Assembly: GCA_963377175.1 (NCBI GenBank)
Contig: CAUJNA010003002.1
Coordinates: 7,501-71,500, forward strand
DNA from: Effrenium voratum
Lineage: Eukaryota > Sar > Dinophyceae > Suessiales > Symbiodiniaceae
DNA length: 64,000 bases
Direction of reading: 5' to 3'
Each line of letters starts with the position of its first letter. Within the stretch, counting starts at the first letter, position 1. The notes below the pieces were generated by a model that searched no databases, was not told where the DNA came from, and was given only the letters and a program-made list of their open reading frames with translations. Below, piece by piece: positions 48,001 to 56,545 of the stretch. Position numbers and translations under genes: made by a program.

Positions 48001-50262
48001 GTGGTTTAGTTTTGACCCATACCCAATATCTTGTTCGGTGGATTTCCAAAAATCGTCGGGCTAAATGTGTCAAGCCAACCAGACCAAGCAAAACCATCCA
48101 AAAGCCTCACGGCTGGAAACCGAAAAAAGTTACTGGGCTACCCCAAATTTGTTTGTTGGATTCAAAAAAATCGCCCCAACCACTCCCCCTCCAGGCTTTT
48201 CTCTTCCCACTCTCTCTCGTTCATTCCGCTCCTCGCTGGCGAGTCCAGAGCCACGTGCCGTTCTCCCCGAACTTCATGGCGAAGATGTCGCTGTCGCCCT
48301 TGTTGCTGTGCCCGTCGAAGCCGCCTCAGAGGCGCGTCGCGCGGCCAGCTGGGGGTGCCCACCAGGGTTCCACTTTTGGACTAGCCCAAGATAGACGCAG
48401 AAGCCCAGGGCTTCCCCTTTTAGGGGGAATGACCCCTGGGTTTAAGTCTACCCTCAAATAGTGAAAAAGTGGAACCCTGGTCTCCACTGACGTGTCCCCC
48501 AGGGAAAAACGGGGACAAACCCTGTCCAGAGCGGCTAACTAGTGCTTGTATGTCCCATCAAACCCCTGAAAGGCATGGTTTGGGGGTAGGTCGCATCCAC
48601 TACTACCCCCAGGGATTCTTGTTTTAAGTGCACACCCTGTCTATAGTGGCGAAATAGTGGTTGTATGAACCCCTGGGCGTCGCGGTTTGGGGGTGAGTGG
48701 ACACCGTCGCAAAGAAGGAATGGAGCTGCGGATTTGCACACGAACTGAGGCTCCTCAAATCGCAAGAACAGAGGATACTTAAATGCACGTGCGTGGTTGT
48801 TTGGGCCGCACTCCAATATGCAAGCGAGAAGGGGTGTCAAAAGCCAGCCTGCCCGGACAGAAACGGGGTCACTGCGCCCTTCAAATGATATCTGATAGCT
48901 TGAATGAGACATCTCACGTTTTCGGCTCACAAAGCTCGCTTTCCTCAGCAAAGATGGGCTCAAACATCAAAAGACTACATGATGCTCTCGCCCAAATCGG
49001 CTGGGAGGGTGCCCAACCACTGCGAAGGTGTCGTGAGACATCCTCCTCCTGAACATGTGTACTTAGATGGTCTGGCACGAATCGCTAAATGGCCAGCTGT
49101 ACCCTGGTTACAGGCCACTTACAAACCATTGGAGCCCGCTGCTACCCTTCCGACCCGGGTGCTACTACCACTACAGTAAACCAACTCAACACCCCACAAG
49201 CCTAAGAACCTAAGCAACTGGACTGAGAAGCTTGGTGGGAACCACCAAGCTTCCACCCCCCACCCCCCATCCCCCATCCCCCACCTCCACCCACCACCAC
49301 CCCTACCCCCACATCCCCCATATCCCACCACCTCACTCCACCCCACTGCTCAAGCCGCCGCTGGTGTCGCCCACCACCAGCACCTCGTCGGAGCTGCTGA
49401 CCTGAACCGCTGAAGCGGAACCCCGCATATTTTTCTGCGCTTTTCCCCCCCCCCCAAGCCCCGAACACCATGGCACAAACACGCCTTGGAGTCTTAGCCT
49501 ATCTCGATTGGGTAAAAAAAGGTCCAAACATGCCTCTGAAGCCTAGCTCGATTCGGGAAAAAAGTCCCCTAACCCCGAACTCCTCCCCTGCGCTCTTCTA
49601 GATTTCAACCCACTGGAATTGGGGCCCCGTTTGGACGCCCCGAAAAGCCCAAGGCCAGAAAGCCCCGAAACCGCACGGCACCGCGCGGCCCAAAAGCACC
49701 GTGGCAGTCAGGCGAAGCAGAAAAGCCGCGAGAAGGCTCTGGGAGGCTTTCTCCTTCTTCCGCTGCTTTTGAGGCTCAAGGCACGCAGTGAGGCAACACC
49801 TGGCCCTTGCCATTTCAACCGTTCGTCGCTGATCCAATCTTCGTCCAATAAAAAAAGGCAGCCTCCGTCACTGAGGAAAAAAGAAAGAAAACCACGCGAT
49901 TGGCAAGTCTGGGCTGATTCCTTTCGATCCCCTGCTTAAAGGCTTAAAGTCTTGTGGTTTAAGTGGCAAGCTAAGACGAAACCAACTGCAAACCTGAAAA
50001 AAAAAAAAAAAAAAAACGACACCCAAGGAACCCGGACGCCTGGCTCCAAAGCACCCCGGAAAGAAAACGGAAAAAAACGTCCACCCACTTTGCCACGCCC
50101 CCCGCCCTCCCCGCCTGCACGGCGCGGGCCACGTCCTTGCTGCCGGTGCCCACCACCGTCCAGGCGGCCGCGCTGGAGACCAGCAGCCATTGCCCCGGCC
50201 ACATCCGCCCCCAGCCCCCGCCCCAAAACCCCCAGCCAGCCCCCGTGGAGTCGATGCTTCGT
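28833..50262 (-). CDS. SBBP beta-propeller gene B: 14 exons over 21 kb, minus strand
   Basis: Fourteen minus-strand exons (listed below) encode successive copies of the SBBP beta-propeller repeat (Pfam family SBBP, established). The pattern is A-AL...G-ILVAG-T-GSLDG...G-D-FVMKL...G-W-W-QRG. Exon phases close from 49.4 kb to 30.4 kb with no frame break, and the W-x-W motif recurs six times, giving about seven repeats, enough for one seven-bladed propeller. The last exon adds a proline and arginine linker and a hydrophobic tail ending at the stop, suggesting a membrane or GPI-type anchor. Most donors are GC or GA. Introns are 0.6-3 kb and hold inverted-repeat elements. No signal peptide could be placed because the 5' end is unresolved (candidates at 52.4-55.6 kb). 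The natural ligand is unknown; such propellers usually act in extracellular binding. Confidence 0.8.
30425..30477 (-). CDS. Gene B exon: SSVQDYAFALALDSNGQ
   Basis: Fifty-three bases after TTGCCAG. Encodes SSVQDYAFALALDSNGQ with a GC donor in phase 0. A short VLVAG-like segment expected before the terminal exon was not found, so one tiny exon may be missing or the last blade is shortened. Confidence 0.75.
31519..31623 (-). CDS. Gene B exon: GYTQGAVDGNAKIGVTDILV
   Basis: A 105-base exon after TCTGGAG. Encodes YTQGAVDGNAKIGVTDILVM then LYDVEGEWQWTQQG. GC donor, phase 1. Confidence 0.85.
31910..32063. mobile_element. hAT-like MITE, second copy
   Basis: Same ends and the same inner sequence (AAAGGGGGAGATTCC, ATCACAGAAGTGGTTGG) as the copy at 44895. 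The flanks GTTTACAT and GTTTACGT match at 7 of 8 bases. A TATA tract is inserted in the middle. Confidence 0.75.
33125..33300. mobile_element. AGGTGTCC-family element
   Basis: Contains GTCGTTTTTGGGAAAATAGC...TTTCCCTGGTAG, an inverted partner AAAAAGGACACCTATGCATT, and a tail AAAATATGTCCAGTAGTGA. The same arrangement recurs at 43165-43345 and partly at 44690-44885. The tail alone is at 28697-28725. Confidence 0.65.
33330..33468 (-). CDS. Gene B exon: EADVFLMKLDASGAWQWTKQ
   Basis: A 139-base exon after GTCCCAG. Encodes ANRGEADVFLMKLDASGAWQ, then WTKQRGSSSYDSARALQLNA and SGLLVA. GC donor, phase 1. Confidence 0.87.
35298..35378 (-). CDS. Gene B exon: DRASAMVTGPSGEVFLTGHT
   Basis: Eighty-one bases (27 codons) after GCTCGCAG. 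Encodes DRASAMVTGPSGEVFLTGHT then KGSLDGN. GC donor. Confidence 0.85.
35518..35800. repeat. Two tandem copies of a GGTTGCTGCAACGACC repeat
   Basis: TTGGTTGCTGCAACGACCCC then TGCAAAGTGTTT...GGGGGTTTAGTGGAAAACCCC occurs at 35518 and again near 35705. Diverged versions are at 51252-51315 and 53570-53610. Intronic. Confidence 0.65.
36615..36712. repeat. 10-bp tandem repeat (CAAAACAACC)
   Basis: About nine copies, with ACAC-containing variants at the 3' end. Intron of gene B. Confidence 0.9.
37725..37804 (-). CDS. Gene B exon: GEDVYVMALTASGEWLWSQQ
   Basis: Eighty bases after TCTCAG. Encodes GEDVYVMALTASGEWLWSQQ then RGTLYE, with a GC donor in phase 0. Confidence 0.85.
39255..39307 (-). CDS. Gene B exon: ILVAGFTLGSMAGFQNA
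   Basis: Fifty-three bases after CCAAG with a GT donor. Encodes ILVAGFTLGSMAGFQNA. Phases match both neighbours. Confidence 0.75.
40831..40958. mobile_element. CTGTGGATGG-family MITE
   Basis: Begins ACTGTGGATGGACAAAATCC and ends GGATTTCGTCCATCCACAAT. It directly follows a CTAGGTCC-family element, so one family has inserted beside the other. Confidence 0.75.
40980..41100. repeat. C-rich polypyrimidine tract
   Basis: Runs of CCCCCC with CCCACCT units, just downstream of the gene B exon at 41133 on the transcript strand (poly-G in the RNA). A similar tract is at 49250-49345. Confidence 0.85.
41133..41218 (-). CDS. Gene B exon: LSGAGRWRWTRQLGSARFDG
   Basis: Eighty-six bases after GCCTCAG. Encodes LSGAGRWRWTRQLGSARFDG then VTALRFVE. 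A GA donor at 41132 gives the phase needed by the next exon. Confidence 0.8.
41286..41430. mobile_element. CTGTGGATGG-family MITE
   Basis: Left end diverged (TACCGTGGGTGGCGAAATCC), right end intact (GGATTTCGTCCATCCACAG then TA). The interior has CAACGTAGATACCAACAAAC, as in other copies. Confidence 0.72.
41815..41855 (-). CDS. Gene B micro-exon: NRNLGDADIFLMQ
   Basis: Only 41 bases, between CTTCAG and a GC donor. Encodes NRNLGDADIFLMQ, exactly the segment missing between the neighbouring exons. Confidence 0.8.
42636..42762. mobile_element. CTAGGTCC-family MITE
   Basis: Both termini intact, with no clear target duplication. Related sequences are at 40734-40829 (end abutting the TA-flanked element at 40831) and, more diverged with AGGTCAAG ends, at 58994-59063. 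Confidence 0.75.
42897..43156. mobile_element. CTTAAAGGGGC-family element with roughly 60-bp inverted ends
   Basis: The left end runs ACTTAAAGGGGCAGGGCACT then TAGTAAGTGG...ACCATGGCTATAA; the right end is its inverted counterpart ending GCCCCTTTCAAGTAG. Half-copies are at 32608-32675, 45200-45290 and 53640-53697. Confidence 0.72.
43389..43506 (-). CDS. Gene B exon: GAWLWTAQRG...ILVAGHTKGSLDG
   Basis: A 118-base exon after CGCCGCAG, directly abutting the GGGGT array in its upstream intron. Encodes GAWLWTAQRGTGHEDRATAL, then QALPSGEILVAGHTKGSLD. GC donor, phase 1. Confidence 0.85.
43519..43840. repeat. (GGGGT)n pentanucleotide array, about 60 copies
   Basis: Almost perfect over roughly 300 bases, then degrading to GGGTT and GGTTT. 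It sits in the intron upstream of the gene B exon at 43389-43506 and begins only about 12 bases beyond the splice acceptor. Runs of four G with one-base loops are strong G-quadruplex formers on this strand; the transcript carries the C-rich strand. Confidence 0.97.
44265..44314. mobile_element. CTAGGTCC-family MITE, 50-bp minimal copy with TTGC duplication
   Basis: CTAGGTCCTCCAGTAGAGAG...TGGGGGACCTAG with flanking TTGC on both sides. It retains both termini with almost no interior. Confidence 0.8.
44895..45026. mobile_element. hAT-like MITE, 132 bp, with 8-bp target duplication
   Basis: Ends are CAGGGCTGTGGG and CCACAACCCTG (inverted), with a second inner inverted repeat around ACCACTTCTGTGATAC. 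It is flanked on both sides by ATCAGCAG (44887-44894 and 45027-45034). CAGGG-type ends and an 8-bp duplication are hallmarks of the hAT superfamily (established). Intron of gene B. Confidence 0.85.
45518..45660 (-). CDS. Gene B exon: ENWLLAGYTGSGLDGNFHAG
   Basis: A 143-base exon after ACGTAG. Encodes GRSYDLANSFQLDVAENWLL, then AGYTGSGLDGNFHAGADDLY and VMKLSPQ. GC donor in phase 0. It carries nearly a full repeat. Confidence 0.85.
46774..46899. mobile_element. CTGTGGATGG-family MITE, TA-flanked (mariner-like)
   Basis: TA then CTGTGGATGGACGAAATCC at the left, inverted GGATTTCGTCCATCAACAG then TA at the right. The interior contains CCAATGGTTTCAAAGTGGTG. TA flanks suit the Tc1/mariner superfamily (established). 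Intron of gene B. Confidence 0.75.
47028..47168. mobile_element. CTGTGGATGG-family MITE
   Basis: Left end truncated to CTGGATGGACGAGATCC; right end AACCATCCACAG then TA. Related copies lie at 55679-55780 and 56635-56860. A partial copy starts at 36094 and a fragment lies at 28357-28380. Confidence 0.68.
48232..48324 (-). CDS. Gene B exon: GFDGHSNKGDSDIFAMKF
   Basis: Ninety-three bases. Encodes GFDGHSNKGDSDIFAMKFGE then NGTWLWTRQR. Acceptor CTGAG, donor GA (GAGCGG), in phase 1 on both sides. A textbook second half of an SBBP repeat. Confidence 0.85.
49359..49401 (-). CDS. Gene B exon: VSSSDEVLVVGDTS
   Basis: Forty-three-base exon after GGTTCAG; encodes VSSSDEVLVVGDTS with a GC donor. It joins 50115 upstream (phase 0) and 48324 downstream (phase 1), giving GDTSGGFDGH across the junction. 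Confidence 0.75.
50115..50262 (-). CDS. Gene B exon: QWLLVSS...GSKDVARAVQ
   Basis: Reads GQWLLVSSAAAWTVVGTGSK then DVARAVQ and ends at a GC donor in phase 0. The GSKDVARAV segment is the start of an SBBP repeat. The acceptor is uncertain because the upstream sequence is G-rich; the start given is approximate. Confidence 0.6.
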
Positions 50263-51086
50263 CGGATGAAGGAAGGCTCGTTGGGGAGAAGCCAACCACA
50301 ACCCCCCACCACCCTGAGGAGTCGATGTTTCGTTAAGGGTGAAGGAAGGCTTAGGGGAGCACCTTTTGTGATGAAGGAAGGCTCTCTAGGCTAGAGAAGA
50401 TCACTTCAACTTTGAAAAAAAATTGGGGTCTAGTAAAAAATCCCGGGTAGACATGACTGGGCTCTCCGTTGTTAGATCCTACACCCGAAAAATACCTGAG
50501 GAACGGCACGCCTGGGAACTGCCAGGAATCGGAGAAAGAAGGAAGCCTTGTTGCTGCGAGGCACGAGACTGAAACAAAACTGCTCGAACGGTGTGTTGAG
50601 AGTTTATAAAAAGGAAACGACGAAATCACGAGCTTTCCTCATGTAAGAACGAAGTGTCCTCATGTTGTTGGCGCCAGCTGGAAGTGTGTTGAAATCTCGC
50701 CTAACCGGCAAACCAACCCGTGTTGAGTCAGGAAATGACCAGCGGACATCCTTCCTATCTTTCAACATGAAATGACAAGCCCGCAACAGCTTGGCCAAAC
50801 TTGACGAGGGCCGCAGGAAGTGCGTCTGTTGTGTTTCTCTCTCAGCTCCGCTCAAACCGGTTGGCCAGACCTGGTGCAAGCCCTGACAACAGGTGAAGCG
50901 AAGCGGCTCCAACGGATTTCAGTTGACCCCCCCAAAAAAAAGCGCCTTGTCACCTGTAAGAAACGTTCGCCAGGTTGGATCCCAACCGGCGCCCTGGCTT
51001 TGCCGGGGAATCCGCCGGTGGGTCTGACGTGAAACGGCTGGAGCCAAAGTTTAGCCGAAGGAGCCGTCGACGCGTGCAGGCGGTTG

Positions 51087-51210
51087 CCTTGCTTAGATGG
51101 TCCGGGAGGAATCGCTCAATGGCGAGCTTTGCCCTGGTTGCAACCGACTTATGGTTGTAAGTTCAACCAAGGGTTACTAGCCACGCAATTCCTCCCAAAC
51201 CATCCAAGCA
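51087..51210. mobile_element. GCTTAGATGGTC-family element
   Basis: Left GCTTAGATGGTCCGGGAGGA-ATCGCT, right inverted AATTCCTCCCAAACCATCCA-AGCA. Related copies are at 47237-47365 and, partial, at 49055-49150. Confidence 0.65.
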
Positions 51211-51938
51211 GGGCCAGCTTCCTGAAAGCTTGAGATCTCCACGTCAGTAATCTTGGTTGCCTTTGACCCCCCTGCAAAAAGTTTGACTTTTTGGGGGGTT
51301 TAGTGGAAAACACATTTGTTTCCCAAAAGGTTAAAGTCTAAAGATCCAAATCAATAGCAGTCAAGTAATGGCACGAGCGCCTGCCACCAGGACCTCAATG
51401 GATTTTCGTGGTTTCCCCTTTGAATGTTGGGTGGTTTTTTTCGCACCGCTCACCGATTCTTCGCCCACTGGTCAAACTTGTTGCTGGTTCTCAGCAACCG
51501 GCCCCTAGAAACCATCCCTGGCTTCTTTTGAGGGAGTTCGCCGCTTCGCTCCCAACACCATTCCGAATTTTCCCCTACTGGGAGGCAAGCAAGTCCCCAG
51601 GTCAGCAGAACAAAGCCCGTCGCGGCTGGCCGAAGCTCGCCGGGCACAGCGCATCTTGGGTCGTGATGTTTGTCCTCAAGGCATATCCGTAGTGTCGGCC
51701 CAAAACTGGGCTGTCCATTTTTAGATGCCCTGGTAAAAGTGACTGACTTGGGTTCAGTATGGAAACCCAACCACTAAGCCCTGCCAAAAAACTCTCTAAA
51801 AAACCGGACGGCGGGGTGCGAGCCGAGGAAAACAGCGACCTTCGGCTCCTTCGCTCAGGGTTTCCTCCACGTATTTCCCGTGTTGGAACCTCCAAACGTG
51901 GCGATCATTTCAAGGGAAACCTTTAGTAACTTCATTTT

Positions 51939-52164
51939 TTGAGTTGGGGGCAATGCTCAGCTTCATCAATTCTTGAGTTGGGGGCAATGTTCAGCTTCAT
52001 CAATTTTTGAGTTCGGGGCAATGTTCAGCTTCATCAATTCTTGAGTTGGGGGCAATGTTCAGCTTCATCAATTTTTGAGTTCGGGGCAATGTTCAGCTTC
52101 ATCAATTCTTGAGTTGGGGGCAATGTTCAGCTTCATCAATTTTTGAGTTGGGGGCAATGTTCAG
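51939..52164. repeat. 34-bp tandem repeat, 6.6 copies, two alternating variants
   Basis: The unit begins TTGAGTTGGGGGCAATGTTC. Copies with GTTGGGGG and GTTCGGGG alternate, suggesting expansion as 68-bp dimers. Confidence 0.92.
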
Positions 52165-52417
52165 CAGCCCCCTGTGACTAGGTGTCTTGTTGTTTTTTCT
52201 TCTGTTTCTTATCTTTTGTCAGAACTGCCAGAAGCTGCTAGAAACCTTTTCGTAAGACTCACTGAGCTGCCCAGAACCGGGGCGTTGTTTTGCTGTTGCG
52301 CTTGAATTCCCGAAACTTGCTGGTGCCCAGTCAGGGAATAAGAAACGGAATGAACCTTCTAAACCATCCAACTGCTGGTTTCCTTTAAGGGGACCCCTGG
52401 GTCATTCCCTACCTCTC

Positions 52418-52597
52418 GCACCAGCAAGAAAAAATGCCCCCGCCGTCGTCGCCTCCACCAGCAAATCCCCGCAGTTCGCCTCGGGCGCCAGCGCCGCGGT
52501 GAGCGGCGCCAGCAGCGCCGCCTTCGCCGCTCTTCGGGGGGCGAGGCCCAGCAAGGCGCAGGCGGCGCCTGCCTCGGTGGAGCTTATGTTGTAGACT
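52418..52597 (-). CDS. Probable exon upstream of the propeller exons
   Basis: After TGTCTAG the frame reads VYNISSTEAGAACALLGLAP, a basic/Ala segment, then GDLLVEATTAGAFFLAGA. The last part resembles the ILVAG strand of SBBP repeats. It may be an earlier repeat of gene B; the phase to 50262 could not be checked because that acceptor is uncertain. Confidence 0.5.
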
Positions 52598-53738
52598 CTA
52601 GACATGCAATGCTGTCTGGAAACCCCAAATATATACATATATATATATATGAAAACTCTTGGGAAACGCTGAGAAACGCTCCGGAAACCCTTCAGAAACC
52701 CTGAGGACAACTTCGGGACTTCCTTTCCTTTATTCGCCTTCAACGGGCAAATGGGAAAGCATATTTCTGGAGATCTCCAGGGTCGAAATCTCCCCCCTCA
52801 CCCGATGTTCCCAGTCCAGTGGTTTGACCCTGAAGATATGGCGCCGGGCATAAGCAGGGTCGAGTAAAATGTCCCTGTGTGAGTCCGATGCTTTCTTTGC
52901 ACATGTCGCCACTGATATTCTTGGAAAAAGAGACCTCGAGTTTTTGTTCGGATCTTGCTCCAAAATTTCGGGGGCAAATGACCTCCACTTCAACGGGTTG
53001 GGTTACAGGAAATTCCGCAAAAAAAAAGAGTTGGGTGGGGCCATTTTTTGAGACCAAACCCTTTTGACCATGTTGACAATATTACGTGTTCGTTCTGAAG
53101 ACGATTTTGCCCAAACCTTCCCCGTACTTCACTGCCGTCTCCAACTCCCCGAGTCCTAACACAGCACCTCTGAAGGACACATTCAAATCCACTGAAAGTG
53201 ATCTTACTGGCCCAAATCTGAAAGCAAAAGATGTCATGTTGCTCCCTTTTTGGGTTTTTGGGTTTTTTTAGGGGAAAGGAAGACCGGGGGTCCAAAAATG
53301 GAGACAATGCCTTTTCAGCACCCACCTGGATCTTTGCTTCGCCCGGTTCGTAAGTGGCCAGGTTTCCACCTGAACCCACAGAGTGAACTCCTCTGGGAAC
53401 CTATAAGTGGGTGACCAGCAACTTACTAAGTTGGGGGGTTCTCAAAATAGGCCGTGGGCCCCTTTTTGGATGGGTTTTAAAGGAGAACCAAAGGGAAACC
53501 ACCGGCCTTGAGGAATTGGCCCCCAATTTTGAGAACCAGCCATCTATTTCGACCCAAACTAACTTATCAAAACTTGGTTGACGCAACGACCCCTCTGCAA
53601 AAAGTTTACCTGTAGCGGAAAACGGACCCCCACCTGGAGGGCTTCAACGCTTACTAACCTCTTACTAAGTACCCCATCACCCCTTTAAGCAGCTCATCGC
53701 CCCTTCCCGAAGCAGCGACCCAACTTTCCCCGCGGCGC

Positions 53739-53860
53739 CAGACGCGGCCCCACCGGCCGCTGAAGGTCGGCGCGGCCGCTGGCGCAGAGCAAGGCCGGGC
53801 CCTCTGAGCACAGGCAGCGCCCGTCCTGGCGACGTGGCTGGACCAGACCCGAGACCCGCC
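53739..53860 (-). CDS. Candidate minus-strand exon, possible 5' part of gene B
   Basis: After GGCGTAG the frame reads RVSGLVQPRRQDGRCLCSEG, PALLCASGRADLQRPVG. Balanced composition with three cysteines. GC donor chosen tentatively. Confidence 0.35.
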
Positions 53861-54892
53861 CTACGCCCCAGAGGGTCCGAGAACAATCAGATTCACAGCC
53901 AGATCATTGCCGTAGCACTCACTGGGATTGGGAGCTGTGGCAGGGTTACTGTCTCTTGGTGGTTCCCAGCCATCTGGTTCCTCGGTCCGTTGGGTCGTAT
54001 GGAGTTTCTTTTTGAGGGTAGCTTTTTGGGGCTGGGTTTTCGGAGCGCAATCAACATGGTGAAGCCGCAATTTTGGGCTGGTCCGCTTTGGTGGTCCTCT
54101 TCAACACAAGTTCATTCCTCCGAAAATGGATGGATGGCCTTAAATGGATCCCAATAGCTAGGTTCACTCCTACAAACAAGATAGCAATATTTTCTTGTCC
54201 GGTTCTATGGGTTCGAACTAAATGGGTTCCTGTCCGATGCGGAAAACCCACGATAGCCCTGTACGATGTCGGCTTGGGTCGGTGAACGTTTGAGTGAGAT
54301 AGCTTGAAGCTCCCTCTCGCTTGTTTTTGCTACTCGTGCACACGATCCTTCAAACTGGCTGACAAAACTGGGACACCGGAAAGTCACAAAATGTTTGGCT
54401 CTGCACAAAACTTAGTTGGCTTGGCTTGCATATTGAAAGATTTCACTTAACTTTGCTGGCGGATTCCTTTCCGCAACTTCCTTGGTTGGATATCAGGTTG
54501 GCCACTGCCTCCCTCTCACACAAGCAAGCAAGCCAGGAAGCAAGCCAGCAGACCAAGCAAGCAGACCAAGCAGACCAAGCAAGCAGACCAAGCAGGCAGA
54601 CCAAGCAAGAAGACCAAGAAGAAAAACAGTAGGTGCCCTTCTCTGATCCCTACAAAAATTGACCTGAAGTCTCCCTGAAGAAAAACTGCCTTCAAGTATG
54701 TCGAAACACCTGTTGCTTAGACTACATCCATGTCCCTTTACAAGGGAACCACGGAGTACTGTAGCAACACTTCCCCACCAAAATGGTTGATTTCCTTTTG
54801 GCTTCCCTTCTTAAGAAGCAAAAAAGGGGTTCAGCAACACAAACGACACACCCACAGTTCGCCCCACTCTGCAACACCCCTTTTTTGCGCGC

Positions 54893-54954
54893 CTCGCGCC
54901 AGATGGTGTAGCGCGCCACATACCAAGCGTCCGGAAAGCAGGGCGCAGGCACAC
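54893..54954 (-). CDS. Candidate minus-strand exon
   Basis: After TCGTAG the best frame reads VPAPCFPDAWYVARYTIWRE, ending at a GC donor. Rich in aromatic residues. Unassigned. Confidence 0.4.
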
Positions 54955-55264
54955 CTACGACTCAGATCAGAGGAGAGGTGTTCCTTCTTTGGCTTGCCAG
55001 GAACCCTCCCAACCACAAACCCAAGAGGGAAATGTGGTATGATATGGAGCTGTCTGTTTTAGGAGACCCACAAAACTGTGGTTTCCCGCTTGATTTCCCT
55101 TTAAACCCACCAGCTTTCTCCGGCCATATACGGTAATCGGATAAACACACAAGGCAAGGCACGTCAACATACAGGAGCGCATCTCCGCTTACGGATCCGC
55201 ATTGGGGCCAGCAAAGGGCATCGGCCCTTTCTTTTTCCGGCAGTCGCGAAAAGGGGAAAACCAG

Positions 55265-55372
55265 CTAGGTCCTTCGGTAGAGAGGATAGAATAAGGGTAC
55301 CAACTTTTTGATGTAGCCTATTCAGGGGAACCCTCCCCCAAAAAAGAAGTAAAGGGGCACTGGGGGACCTAG
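55265..55372. mobile_element. CTAGGTCC-family MITE with CCAG duplication
   Basis: CTAGGTCCTTCGGTAGAGAG at one end and TGGGGGACCTAG at the other; CCAG flanks both sides. The interior includes AATAAGGGTACCAAC and a CCCTCCCCCAAAAAAG motif shared with other copies. Confidence 0.8.
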
Positions 55373-55415
55373 CCAGAAGCAGCAGGGGAACCAGCCCCAA
55401 ACCCCCAGCACCCAC

Positions 55416-55572
55416 CTTCCAAAGAGACCTTGCCCGTGCCAATTGGCCCAGTCGACGTCTGGCCGACGTGTGGCTGGGGGGCAAGGGCCGGCGCGACTGG
55501 CAGAGGACCGGCGCGACTGGAAGGTCGCTCCCGACCAGCGAAAAGAGCGCAGCGTAGTAGAGCTCCACATTG
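55416..55572 (-). CDS. Candidate minus-strand exon
   Basis: After ACTTAG the frame reads NVELYYAALFSLVGSDLPVA, then a basic segment, with a GT donor (GTGGGT). Unassigned; another frame is also open, so confidence is modest. Confidence 0.35.
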
Positions 55573-56014
55573 CTAAGTTCCCATGTTCATGGTAAGAACC
55601 AAAGGAAAACAACCCACTTGAAGAGGCACCAACAAACCAAATGTGTTAAAACCAGATCTTAGCTCCTCAAACCGGAAAACTACTGTGGGATGGACGAAAA
55701 CCTGCACCATTTGGAAACTATGGGAAACCATTGTTGGTTGGTATTTACGTTGGCGAAATGGATTTCGCAACCATCCACAGCATCGAACCTCAGCCGAAAC
55801 TTATATTCGCTTCTCCCAAAGCGCCTGGGAAAAGAACACACTCCCATCCCAAATGCTTCCAGAGCCAAGGCGTCAAATCCAACTTCAGCCTTTTTTTTCC
55901 CGATTTGGGGCTGCTTCAAGGCTCAGGGCCGCGAATTTGTCCCATAAGGATGTTTGGCCCCCCCTTCTCCACATACAACAAAGGAAACTGGCGATTCCGG
56001 GTCCGCAGGTTGCA

Positions 56015-56190
56015 CGGATGGAACAGGAACAAGGTATGGTCCCAGGGAAGGAAACGGAATTATTTTCTTTATGGTGAAATCAAAGATGAACATGGATCTC
56101 TCATCTTGGTCCAAGTACATGGCACAGTTCTCCCATTTGGATTTAGTCATTCCCCTCAGTACATCCGACTGAGTGATCGAGGCTCTGACC
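56015..56190. repeat. Long inverted pair with 63750-63970
   Basis: Contains GGAACAGGAACAAGGTATGG, AAATCAAAGATGAACAT and TACATGGCACAGTTCTCCCA. The reverse complement of the same landmarks, diverged, lies at 63750-63970. Two copies of one dispersed element in opposite orientation, in introns of gene A and upstream of gene B. Confidence 0.7.
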
Positions 56191-56477
56191 TCCCAGGCGC
56201 ACCGCCCAGGCGCCGCAGCTCTCGCCCGCGCGGCGGCACGCCGCCGCCGGCCAGGGCTTCGGCGGCAACCGCGCGCCGGCCGCCTCAACGGGCAGAGACA
56301 TCCTTCGACGACGGCCAGAGCCGGACCGTTTAAAAGGGAGACCAAGAGGAAAACACTTGAAAGACAAGGAAGTCTTAAAGGAATTCCGTGGGCCCCCTTG
56401 CAAAACAAAAATAAGCTCAGGTGATATCCCCAACAGCATGCGGTGCTCTTTTTAGTGCTCGCACCACCCCGCAGCCC

Positions 56478-56545
56478 TCGTGGAACCCTGGCGGAACCCT
56501 GGTGGAACCCTCGTGGAACCCTCGTGGAACCCTCGTGGAACCTTA
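56478..56545. repeat. 12-bp tandem repeat (GGAACCCTCGTG)
   Basis: About five copies with CCTGGC/CCTGGT variants. Confidence 0.85.

Noticed and set aside
50604..50912. Minus frame of 102 codons with balanced composition (LRPSSSLAKLLRACHFMLKD)
   Set aside because: No splice context, no recognised domain and inside an intron region; too weak to call, though it could be a remnant of a mobile-element protein.
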